Translations under genes and position numbers: made by a program
The notes under the pieces: model-generated
What the model was told of the DNA's origin: nothing
Databases searched by the model: none
The model's input: only the letters and a program-made list of their open reading frames with translations
Shown: positions 1-9,430 of the stretch, in pieces
How positions within the stretch are numbered: position 1 is the stretch's first letter
How the letters are laid out: each line of letters begins with the position of its first letter
Source: Ulota crispa
Lineage: Eukaryota > Streptophyta > Bryopsida > Orthotrichales > Orthotrichaceae
Assembly: GCA_963920765.1 (NCBI GenBank)
Contig: OY987248.1
Span: 253,001 to 317,000 of the forward strand
Direction of reading: 5' to 3'
DNA: 64,000 nucleotides

Positions 1-318
1 ACTACAAACCAATGAACTGCTATGTGAATGCATACCGTAATTAAGAACTATATATGTACTAGTATATAGGCACACGCTTTGCGTGAGTAGGACATGTATG
101 AGTAATAAAACATTCAATTTTACAAAAAATTAATATCTCACAAATCAATTGATCTAGAATTTAATCTTGATGTACTATATAAGTACAAAAATCAATCTCT
201 TACAATTGGTGTAAAATACATGCACCATCATTTTGGTTCTTTTTTGAAACCAAAATTACCAATTGCTTTCATCACAATGCTACTCTTTTATATTTGCTAG
301 GAGGAGTTTGGCATTTTA

Positions 319-540
319 TTGATTTCTAGCACATGGTTGGAGGGCGTTTGGTGTTTTATATTTGGGGCATCCTTTATTGTTTCAACTTCCATTAAAAAAT
401 TGTACAAAATTTTGGAAATGGACATGGTTGGAGGGCACTTGGTGTTTTATATCTTGGGCGTCCTTTGTTGCTTCAACTTACTAAAAAAATGTTCTAGAAA
501 GTTCTAGAAAAGGGTGCACTTAGGGAAATCCTCCCACTTA
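319..540. repeat. short degenerate direct repeat in AT-rich DNA
   Basis: A block reading roughly ATGGTTGGAGGGC then TTGGTGTTTTATAT occurs twice, near 332 and 423, each followed by a TTGTT-CTTCAACTT stretch. This is a tandem duplication of about 90 bp. The 62-residue ORF across it only reflects the repeat. I see no gene in bases 1-670; the rest is AT-rich sequence without a recognisable feature. Confidence 0.45.
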
Positions 541-670
541 ATAGTATAGATAGATATATAAATAGTGAATACATAATCCAAAAATCATGATAAAAAAGGC
601 ATTTAGTAGGCCGTTGTAATAACTATTCTTTTAGCTTAGAAGTTATCAATACAAAAGCATTTTAAAAGTA

Positions 671-1204
671 GGGGAAATATCAAAAAAGCCCCTCTATTCT
701 TTCAAAATATCAAATTGCCCTTATATTAGTTGAAATGTAAAAAATACCCTTGGTTTTGTGTAAGAATATCAATTATACCCTTATTTATTTTTGAAAACAT
801 CTACTATCCTTAATTTTCTTGTGCCTCTTTACTAAAATTTTTATAAGTCACATTTGCACCAAAGACATTGGGAAAGAAAAATGTGTTGTTTAGTCAATGC
901 AATGGCTTTGGCCACAACAAACTTAAATGCAAAAACCTTGTGTAAAGCTTGAAGAGCTTACCTCCAAGATTTGACTTACATTCAACTTGCAATTAGTTTT
1001 TGTGATTTCCATTGTCATCCCAATGTATACAAAAACTTGTAGTGTAAAGGTACAAGAAAAATAAGGATATTAGATATTTTCAAAGATAACTAGGGGTATA
1101 ATTAATATCCTTACACAAAACCAAGGGTATTTCTGATATTTTAAATAGTATAGGGGTATGTTGATATTTTGGAAGAACTAAGGGGCATTTTTTATATGTT
1201 CCCT
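671..1204. mobile_element. inverted-repeat MITE (foldback), about 534 bp
   Basis: The left arm (about 671-840) and right arm (about 1040-1204) are imperfect reverse complements. The left end reads AGGGGAAATATCAAAAAAGC; the right end, read in reverse complement, begins AGGGAACATATAAAAAATGC. Both arms continue with CAAAATATCAA and matching CCAAGGGTAT-type blocks. The flanks are TAAAAGT on the left and GAAAAGT on the right, a candidate 7-8 bp target duplication of hAT-like size. There is no coding capacity. A related degenerate sequence lies at about 39365-39790. Confidence 0.7.
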
Positions 1205-2289
1205 GAAAAGTATAGTAATTCAAAATTTATGTAAGAAAACATTAGTCAATCATCAGTATTTTACTTTGGGAAGTAATAATGAAGAGAGTCTTATCAAAAA
1301 AATTGTACAGTACTTGGTTTTATGAACTGCTAATAAGGGTTGGCGAATTGGTCAGTTCTCAAAAAAATAAAATACAATAATTAAATTTTATTCATATTTT
1401 TTTTTATCATTAAAAATTTAAATGAATAAAAGTTAAACTTTCAAGTTTGAATGCAAAGTAGGACACAGGGTGAATTGTGTACATTTGCTAAATACATTTT
1501 CATTGAATAAGCCTTGAAATAATTTATACTGAAATCAAGGATGTAAAAGAAAGAAAACCAATACATTTCAGTACACATGGTTTTTCCTGATTACACATAA
1601 AATGTTCAAACATACTTTTGTTTAAGCCTGTAATTATTTTTTAGGTGATCGTGGTGTGAAACTTTTACTTTCTTACTTTTACAACACAAAGCAAAGTGAT
1701 GCAGTAGATTATATATCATTATATAAAATTCATGCATTGACATATTTTAATATTTATTTTCTAAAGGGATACTAAAATCAGTTGCACGTGTCTAATTGAG
1801 CTGCTTCGAGGACTTTTTTAATAGAATTGTTGTCACATTTTGTTAGTGCATATGGTGATTTTAGGATCATTGAATGGCTAGCGTAGCTAAGATTGAAATA
1901 CTGCAAGCTCTGGATGTGGACAAGGATATCTACAAGCACTTTTTCATCCATTTTGAGGTGTCCTAATGGCACATTTAGATGTCATGGTTTCATGCTCCTT
2001 TTTTAATTTAAAATTATAGATATTGCAAGAAAAACGAGATTCAACTTACATTAACTTTTTAATCCATTTATGCACGTAGACTAATTTTTTTGTTCTTGCA
2101 AGCTTCTTCTAAGAAACTGTGGCACAAACTAGGTCAATTACCTTACTGCAAATACTTGCTTGTGGGGCTAAGGTGAAAAATGCTCAAAATTCACCAAGAA
2201 TTTTGAAATTTACTTCCTGAAGATTGAGCTTGGATAGTCTGATTTCAAATTTGAGTTCAGAGACCCTAATTCAATGCAAAAATCCAGTA
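1205..2289. other. AT-rich intergenic DNA, no gene recognised
   Basis: This stretch is AT-rich with poly-A/T runs. The longest minus-strand ORF, at 1778-1972 (64 codons), has no recognisable motif. I see no inverted repeat or RNA gene here. Confidence 0.5.
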
Positions 2290-2842
2290 AGGTAGGAACA
2301 CCCATAAGTGTTAGTGTCCCCATAACCGTCACCTCTAAAGTAAATAGATGTAGTCACAAGGATGTACAACATGTGAACACAAAACTTTAGTGTTGGTTAT
2401 GGGTACAACAACAGTTTACTCTTTAAAAATTCACAACTTATTCGCACAAACGCCATATTTGTTAAATTGGGAAAAAGAGTACATTTTGGGACTTTTGAAT
2501 GATTAAGGTGGTCACCTTATTCCAAGCTCCAACATTTTTTTGGTACACATCCCCTCACTTGAGAGGAGGAATTTGTGAGGGAAAAAATCTTAGTGGCTTA
2601 CACTAAATTTGATACCATGAAATCTAGTTTAAGGTAACTTTTTGGGTTTAAGGAGGAGTACAAAATGGTACCTCCGTTTTTCCCATTTTAACAAATATGG
2701 TGTTCACAATATCCAAATGATATATTCAAAAGTGCAAACTCATTATTTTTTGTTGCTAACAAGATCCTATAGTTTGCTAGATGTTTATTAATAGCCATTA
2801 TGTTCAAAACTCTTAAACTAACACTTATGGGTGTTCCTACAT
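2290..2842. mobile_element. AGGTAGG-family MITE, interrupted by a second MITE
   Basis: The terminal inverted repeats are AGGTAGGAACACCCATAAG at the left and its near reverse complement, ending CCTACAT, at the right. Each end abuts a TA dinucleotide (2288-2289 and 2843-2844), which suggests a TA target site as in Tc1/mariner or Stowaway-like elements. A 256-bp MITE of another family sits inside (2449-2704); without it the element is about 293 bp. Related copies are at 3816-5749, 5752-6615, 8361-8531, 37992-41687 and 55008-55405. Confidence 0.75.
2449..2704. mobile_element. AACACCATAT-family MITE, copy 1
   Basis: A 256-bp element with termini AACGCCATATTTGTTAAA and, at the right in reverse complement, AACACCATATTTGTTAAA. 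It is flanked on both sides by CACA, a 4-bp candidate target duplication. It is inserted in the AGGTAGG element 2290-2842. Internal blocks such as CTTGAGAGGAGGAATTTG and GGACTTTTGAA recur in the copies at 9071-9325 and, inverted, 59437-59703. It has no coding capacity. Confidence 0.8.
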
Positions 2843-3815
2843 TAGGAGATGAAATTGATCAACTAGAAATTAAGGGCATATTCTTACTTTTACCCTTGTT
2901 AGTAAAAAAAGTTGAGCTTGCCTGCAAGGGCAGGCTAGTAAAAAAGGTGACCTTTTCCCACTCTGGTCTCACAGACACTTATTCTGCAATATGCCAAGCT
3001 TCTATACTGCATCTCTTGCAGCACGCTACCTATGCCCCGCACTCCCCAACCGTAATGTCTTCCTTGTTTTCAATGCCCAACAACACTCAACACATCCTTG
3101 TGCAGTTCACGGGGCCTTTAGAATGAGTTGCATACTCGTTAAATTTCAACTTTCAACAAATCCTGTTTACAGTCCTGGCGAGCATTGTTAACGCATTGTT
3201 TACACACAACCCCACTCCATAGCCAGGTGTACATGTGCAATTTGTTGTAATGCAAATGCTAGCCCTGAAGGTTTTAGGGCTGCAAGAGAACTTCAAACCT
3301 TGCCGTGAAAGTTTGCGTCATTCTCCTTGTGCAACCTCATTTGTCTAGGTGTTGCAAAGCGTGCTGCAGGAAAGGCCCTAAGGGCATCCTCAGTCCATAC
3401 CTAGCATATGAGCCCTACAAAAGGCTTTGTTTGAGGGACCTTCACCCACATGGGCCAGGTACCGGTCCATGGGATCTAATGCTAGCTGGTATTAAGAACC
3501 TTAAAGGCAGTTTTCTAATGAATTTTCTTCTCTGCTTTATATTGGCGCTCTTTGTCGATTGCAAAACTTTAGCCTTTTTGCACCTTCTGCAATTTTGTCG
3601 CCATCATTTCATGTTGACTTCACAAGTAGCAAGCTGCTTGAAGGAGTCCGTCAAGGCCTCTAAAACTAGCAGGTATGCCCAAGTTTTTGCTCACCCCTCC
3701 ATCTTGATGGGGAACATGCCAGTTGCATTAGATCATGGTAATTGTTAAAATGCTAAATCCCACTGTGAAATTACTAGTAGAGGCCTATTAACCTAGCTGG
3801 ATTGAGGATGCTCTG
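2843..3815. other. intergenic DNA with unassigned ORFs
   Basis: Base composition is a little less AT-rich here. Plus-strand ORFs run 2800-3126 and 3305-3748 (147 codons). The latter is Cys- and Leu-rich with no motif I recognise and no splice-site context that extends it. I do not call a gene; it could be an eroded transposon or gene fragment. Confidence 0.4.
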
Positions 3816-4197
3816 AGGTAGACATGCCTATTTGTGACCCATCCCCAATCCCGCACCCTAGATTTTGGGCTTTCACCACACACTCTTGAGCCCATGGTGG
3901 AGTAGTGAATGTCATTTGCACAAGCAAATTCTACCACATGTCAATTGTGGAGTCACTATGAGACAATTGAAATTGTGACCATCCAATGCCACTACGGGAA
4001 CATATCCCAGTAGTTTCAAAGATAATCTAGAGTCGCTAATAGGGACCCTTATGAGTTGCAACTTTACCCTTTAATATAAAATAATCTACAATATGTTTTT
4101 CCACAAAAATTATGTTCCATGATAGCTTATTGAAAAACTAACCCTACAAATTTTTTTCCTAAACTTTCCAAAACCTGGAGGTACCCCAAACCCTTAA

Positions 4198-5719
4198 CCC
4201 CTCAACTCCCAAGGGGCTAAAATTCCGCCCCTCTGAATTTTGTTCAAGGATTCCCAAAGTTCTTTCAAGATTTTTTTGTGTGGTTATTATTATATCTAAA
4301 TTGTTGTTGAAGTCTAGTTTTAGCATCAACAGTCTGATCTTGAAAATGAATCAACATGATTTGTCTATTCAAGATTTTGTGCAAGGGTGTCCATTGCAAA
4401 TCTTCACTTTCTAGTGTTGAAGGCTCTTGGAAATGAGCCTCAAGTACTATGGCCTCCAAGCTAGTTTTGTTCACTTGGTTTTACCCTTCAAAAAATTTGG
4501 TATTTTATAAAATAAAATTAGCAGTTTTGAATCTGTACCATTATCTCTTAATTCTTACTCAATCCCAATCAAGCATACCAAATTTTGAGTTTCAAAAAAC
4601 CAAAATCCTATTTTTGGTAAATTGTTTTACATAATATTCATGATTTTGCATGATAAATGATTAAAAAAATTGGTAATGAGTTTTTGAGATTTGATTGCAT
4701 AGATGCATAGGAAATATCCACACAAACATATTTTCTTCTAGCAAGCATCTCCAAAAAAAATTATAATTCCTTCTATGTAGATTTTATTGATGAAGTGATT
4801 ACAACCAAATCTCGCAAATTAGATATTTCTTCATGGTAATCAGATTTTTTTTGTTTGCTGTATACAATATAGTTGGGTTTGAATCTTTGAGCATAATGAT
4901 ATGGTTATTTTGCCAGAAACTAGTTTAAAATACATAAATCTCTATTTTACAAAATTTGATCATGATCTCTCCAACGTTAAAATTTAAAGAGAAGGAATTA
5001 TATATTTTTTTGGAGATGCTTGTTAGAAGAAAAGATGTATGTGTGGATGTTTCCTATATATCTATGCAATCAAATATCAAAAACTCATTACCAACTTTTT
5101 TTTAATCATTTATCATGCAAAATCATGAATATTATGTAAAACAATTCACTCAATACAGGATTTTGGTTTTTTGAAACTCAAAATTTGGTATGCTTGATTG
5201 GGATTGAGTAAAAATTAAAAGATAATGGTACAAGATTCTAAAATGCTAATTTTGTTTTATAAAATACCAAATTTTCTGAAGGGTATACTAGGGTGAACAA
5301 AACTAGCTTGGAGGCCGTAGTACACTAGAACTTGGAGAAAAAATTGTATTAAAAATTCATTTAAAAAAAATTCAAAATAGATTTTGAGAAGCCGTAAATT
5401 GATTGGGGTTATGCATGTTGTACTTCACATACTCATATTTTTTTGGTACCCTCAAATTTAGGTTTGAGATGCAAAAAGAGGATTGAAAGGCTTCAAATCA
5501 CTTTTGCAATTTTAACACCCTCATGATCAAACATTATAATCTTTCAATCCATAAGTGATATAGTTGTGATTTCTTATGTATGCAATCTATAGCATGTCTA
5601 CTTTGAATTTGTACGGTTACATTTCAAAAAAAAATTGATAAGATTGATCAAAATGCCGGCATTTTGTTCACTTTCAAGCAAATTCTGAGATACTCCAAAA
5701 TTCCAGGGGCGTTGAGGGG
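4198..5719. mobile_element. TTAA-flanked piggyBac-like element
   Basis: The left terminus is CCCCTCAACTCCC and the right is GGGCGTTGAGGGG, with TTAA on each side (4194-4197 and 5720-5723). Copy B of the host element has the uninterrupted counterpart around 6586-6589 (ACCTTAAATGGTC), with a single TTAA. That is the expected empty-site comparison for TTAA target duplication. An 880-bp foldback is nested inside; without it the element is about 642 bp. It has no transposase ORF, so it is non-autonomous. TTAA duplication with C-rich termini is characteristic of piggyBac; assignment to that superfamily is inference. Confidence 0.75.
4444..5323. mobile_element. 880-bp foldback (long inverted repeat)
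   Basis: The left arm (about 4444-4780) and right arm (about 4990-5323) are reverse complements over more than 300 bp with modest divergence. The left tip reads TATGGCCTCCAAGCTAGTTT; the right tip ends AAACTAGCTTGGAGGCCGT. AGTAC borders both ends and may be a 5-bp duplication, although AGTACT is itself palindromic. The spacer of about 200 bp is AT-rich. Transcription through it would give a long hairpin RNA. Confidence 0.8.
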
Positions 5720-5751
5720 TTAAACGGTCAGGTATGGGTCTGTCTACCTTA

Positions 5752-6615
5752 AGGTAGGCACACCCATTAGTGACCACCTCCCAATACCGCACTCTAGTTT
5801 TTGACTGTTCTCCACCCACTGTTGAACCTAAAGTGGAGCACTAAATGCCACTTGCACAAGCAAAGCCTGCCACATGTCAGTTGCTAAGTTGCTTTGAGGC
5901 GGTTGGAATTGGGACCATCCTGTGCATTTATAGGAACACACTCATGCACTTCCAAGGGTAGTCTAGAGTTATCTATGGGATCCTTTGAGTTGCAACATTG
6001 CCATTTAATATAAAACACTCTACAAAACTTTTTTCCACAAAAATTACGTTCCTTGATAGCTTGTTGAAAGGCTAACCCTACGGATTTTTTTCCAAAATTC
6101 CCAAGATCTTGAGGTGCTCCAAAATCCTGGGGTGGCAACTATTGTATAATGTGCAGGGGGAACCGTTTTGAGAAAAGGTAAAATGACCTGTTCAAATTTA
6201 AGAAATTATTATAACCTCAAAAGAGCTTATAACAAAAAAGTTATAAGTAATAATGAAGTTTTAACATTAGGATTATTATAATTTTTTTTATAAGAGTATT
6301 TAAGAAATAATAATTTTTAATTATTTCAAAAATGAGCTTGGGGGTCTGTGTGGTGCTACCTGTTTGAGAGTTTTTTTGTATTATAAGTTCTTAAAATGAC
6401 TTTTGAGAACCTAAAACTTTTATGATTAGTATAAAAATGATACCATTGGAATCCTCTGAATGTCTTCTTTCTTACTATGTTCCTATAACCTACTTAATAA
6501 AACAACTTGTTCCCTTCTTGTACATTAGAAGGGTTAAAAAAATCCATGTCTTTGTATTGTGAATTGCCACCCCGGGACCAAAACCTTAAATGGTCGGGTA
6601 TGGGTGTGCCTACGT
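5752..6615. mobile_element. AGGTAGG-family MITE, copy B, adjacent to copy A
   Basis: The left end is AGGTAGGCACACCC; the right end reads GGGTGTGCCTACGT. It adjoins TA at 5750-5751, shared with copy A, and TA at 6616-6617. A 453-bp insertion lies at 6125-6577; removing it and one 6-bp target duplication leaves about 405 bp. Near its right end it keeps the empty TTAA site that is occupied in copy A. Confidence 0.75.
6125..6577. mobile_element. GGGGTGGCAA-terminated insertion, 453 bp
   Basis: The left end reads TCCTGGGGTGGCAACT; the right end in reverse complement reads TCCCGGGGTGGCAATT. CCAAAA flanks both sides (6119-6124 and 6578-6583). With neighbouring bases the duplication could be 8-9 bp, which would suit a Mutator- or hAT-like element. 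It sits within MITE copy B. The interior is AT-rich with no coding capacity. Confidence 0.7.
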
Positions 6616-8360
6616 TATATGTGGTTCAACCCATGCCCCATTGCCCCAGCCTTACCTGCCTCAATCGCTCTCGAGCAAATTCATTTCACCTGTGACACTA
6701 GTTTGCCAAAATCAAATTGCGTGCAATATCTCTAAATTAAAGCAGATTGAAGTAATACCGTATCATTCTACTTTTTGTGAGATTAATTTTCAAAAAAGTG
6801 ACACTGCTTTTATGTCTTCATTAACCTCTAAACGCCTGGCTAGTTTGAAACTTGATACAAAGTCTTCACTTGAAATTTTTTTCATTGATGATATAACGAT
6901 GGAATTTGGTGTATTATAACTTCTATAATTTGTTTTTGAATTAAGGTCCACTGATAATATGGCACGCTACCTACATAATTAATTGATAATGCAACCATGC
7001 TTGCCCCTTTACAATGCTCAATAGTGGTGTATAGTGTTCAATAACAATGTACAATGCTCTATAGTGATCTTTACAATGGTGTGGCAATTGCCCATCCATT
7101 CTAATATTATTTTCAAAATTGTAAAAATCAATAATGCATGGTACTTTCATGAAAATAACAAGAAGGATAGCATAGGACCTATGATTGTGTTTGTGAATTT
7201 TCTCACAATTTAGGTTACTTAAAAATATGAGTACATTTGGTGAAGTTGTTATTTGCTTTCCATATGATTGACCATGTATTTACAATCATTTTTTGGAAAA
7301 ACACAAGATGAAACACAACCTTTTCCCAACCTACATGATATTTTTTTTTGTCATGGAGGGGACAAAAACGTCCCCTTGGACTTTCAAGGGTTAAAGAAAT
7401 GATTAGTTTTGCATTGATTTATCTTATTTGTGGGGTGCAATATTGGAGCAACTGCAAATTTGAAGAGATTAAGTATTAGTGAAGTAATTCATATCATATC
7501 ATGGTACTAAAGTACTAAACGAGTTACAATTTAAAAAAAAATTATCTTGACAACTATAGACCATAAAGAGGTTACATGATTTGTCAAGCTCTAACTCTAT
7601 AATTTAGATATTAGTAAAATATTTTTACTTTGATTTTTTTACAATAATGTAAAGATATCTAAAGAACACGTCTTTTGCAAATCATCGTCACACATTAGGA
7701 TTAATTTGTGTGACTTGCCTTTGAGGGTATCAAAATAATTAGTGTTCATTAATTGGCTTTCTACTTAAAACACAGTTGTGCAAGATTCTACACTATATTC
7801 AAGAAAATAAAATATTCATTGAAAATCCAGCAAACTTGAAAAAGAAGAGAAAACATCAACATTTGCAAACAAACACAATTAAAAAAAACTCAAATAGATT
7901 ACAAGAAGAAGATTGCAGATAGAGTTCCAAATCACGCAATCATACAATATGAGGAGCACATCTTGAATGAATGTAAAGACCAAATAATTAAAGCACTGTA
8001 TTAAATAACCATTTTGCTCCAATATTGAATATTGCTAAATGTAAGAATAACAAAATCTCTACTTGTTCAAATGAGAAACCTTCTATGGTTCACTGGTTTC
8101 CTAAAAGAATAAGAAAAGAATTGTCTTTATACAAGTTTACACAAACAATGAGCAAACTTCTTAAGCAAATTTACAAAAAAAATGTATCACGCCTTATTGC
8201 AACCATGTTGTGCAAATTTTATTTGTAACCATTTGTTTAAAAAACGAGTGAACTAGAGAGTCGATGGTTAATTACAGTTACACCTAGTTTCACTACTTTA
8301 TAAAATTCACAATCGTTCATGTGGAATCAAAAAAATTGTATGCGATGACAACATCAACTA
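6616..8360. other. AT-rich intergenic DNA, no gene recognised
   Basis: There is a local repeat of the type CAATGCTCAATAGTGGTGTA/CAATGCTCTATAGTG near 7012-7080. The plus ORF 6590-6919 (109 codons) and the ORF 8025-8228 show no family motif. A TTAA followed by CCTCTAAACGCC near 6821 and AAGGGTTAA near 7389 could be the ends of another TTAA-type element, but the terminal match is weak. Confidence 0.4.
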
Positions 8361-8531
8361 AGGTAGATGTCCCCAATCCCGACCTGTCCCCAATTCCAAC
8401 TCCTCATGTCCCGATTTCCAACTCCTCATGTCCCCAATGCGTACATATTAATTCTAAAATCTGTTCCCTGGAAATAGAAGGTCAGAATTGGGGACAGGTT
8501 CTTAAAGGGTCGGGAATAGCTGCACTTACCT
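8361..8531. mobile_element. AGGTAGG-family MITE, short copy (171 bp)
   Basis: The left end AGGTAGATGTCCCCAATCCC and the right end, which in reverse complement begins AGGTAAGTGCAGC then TATTCCCGACCC, form imperfect terminal inverted repeats. TA lies on both sides (8359-8360 and 8532-8533). Internally, CCTGTCCCCAATTCC pairs with GGAATTGG/AATTGGGGACAGG-type sequence, so most of it is palindromic. Confidence 0.7.
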
Positions 8532-8798
8532 TATTGCTAAGTAAATATCCCCAAGCACAACTGTCTCACAATGAGGATTGAATTTTTTAGGCACTCTTGC
8601 ACTAATATAACTAAGGAAAAATTTCATGGATACACTTGAAGTTGGCAATATTTACATAGATACCCCTACTTTTTCAGAAATTACACAAATACCCTTGGAC
8701 CAAAATTTTCATGCATTTGTTTTGTTGTGCATGCCATTTCCCTTCTTCCTTTGTATGCACATGGTTTCTTTTTGGTTTCATTACATCCTCTTTTTTAA

Positions 8799-9028
8799 CC
8801 CTTAAGCGCCCCAGCGACGGGGTCCTGTCGCTAGGGATTGCAACTTGATCTCACTTTTTCTCTTGATTTGTAAGGTGAAAACAATTGTGGCTGGTCTCCA
8901 TCAGCAGAGAAGGTAGTCCTTTTCCAAATCCTACAATCACTTTTTCTAAATGTAATTTTCCAAGCTCAGGTGGCCATTTAACCCCCCATTTTCTCCTAAA
9001 CCCTAAAACAACTCCGAGCGCTCAGGGG
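8799..9028. mobile_element. TTAA-flanked piggyBac-like MITE, 230 bp
   Basis: The left terminus is CCCTTAAGCGCCCC; the right is GAGCGCTCAGGGG, with TTAA at 8795-8798 and 9029-9032. The termini closely resemble those of 49046-49285 (CCCCTCAGCGCCC). The interior is relatively GC-rich for this region and has no ORF of note. Confidence 0.75.
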
Positions 9029-9070
9029 TTAACAATGGTCATGAAGAAAGTATGAGCACAATAAATAAGT

Positions 9071-9325
9071 AACATCATATTAGGTAAATTGGGAAAAAGA
9101 GTACTTTTTGGGACTTTGGAAGGTTTTAGGTGATCACCTAAAACCAAGCTTAGTTTTTTTTTTCAGTACACGTGTCGTCACTTGAGAGGAGGAATTTGGG
9201 AGCAAAAAAGTCTTCGTGGCTCAAACTAAATCTGACACCATCGAATCTGGTTTAAGGTGACTTCTTTGGATCTAGGTGAAGTATAAATTGGGACCCCATT
9301 TTCTCAATTTACCTAATATGGTGTT
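9071..9325. mobile_element. AACACCATAT-family MITE, copy 2
   Basis: A 255-bp element starting AACATCATATTAGGTAAATT and ending AATTTACCTAATATGGTGTT. AAGT flanks it on both sides, a perfect 4-bp duplication. Its interior matches copy 1, with CTTGAGAGGAGGAATTTG conserved. It lies inside the element 8613-9430. Confidence 0.85.
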
Positions 9326-9430
9326 AAGTGCCTAAGAATTATGGTCCAGGGTATATGTGTAATTTCTGAAAAAGCAAGGGTATCTATGTAAATATTGCAA
9401 ATTTCAGGGGTATCCATGAAATTTTCCCTT

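Larger units (their letters stand above)
3816..5749. mobile_element. AGGTAGG-family MITE, copy A, carrying nested insertions
   Basis: The left end is AGGTAGACATGCC; the right end reads GTATGGGTCTGTCTACCT. The ends adjoin TG on the left (3814-3815, a changed TA) and TA on the right (5750-5751). A TTAA-flanked element of 1522 bp is inserted at 4198-5719. Subtracting it and one TTAA gives about 408 bp, close to the neighbouring copy B (about 405 bp). Copies A and B share extended similarity, for example GAGTTGCAAC, TTTAATATAAAA and TTTTTCCACAAAAATTA. Confidence 0.75.
8613..9430. mobile_element. inverted-repeat element with two nested insertions
   Basis: About 90 bp at each end are near-perfect reverse complements. 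The left begins AAGGAAAAATTTCATGGATA; the right ends TATCCATGAAATTTTCCCTT. They share TTTACATAGATACCC and CAGAAATTACACA. Inside are a TTAA-flanked element (8799-9028) and a 4-bp-duplication MITE (9071-9325), both younger than this element. It has no coding capacity. Confidence 0.8.

Noticed and set aside
3305..3748. 147-codon plus-strand ORF as a gene
   Set aside because: No recognisable domain, unusual Cys/Leu composition and no supporting splice or promoter context.
3816..6135. Direct repeats around 3816-4190 and 5752-6135 as LTRs of a retrotransposon
   Set aside because: The repeats have inverted termini of their own with TA flanks and no TG...CA ends, primer-binding site or gag-pol. They are better explained as two neighbouring MITEs with nested insertions.
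6821..7393. A further TTAA element between TTAACCTCTAAACGCC and AAGGGTTAA
   Set aside because: The terminal match is too weak and there is no empty site to compare.
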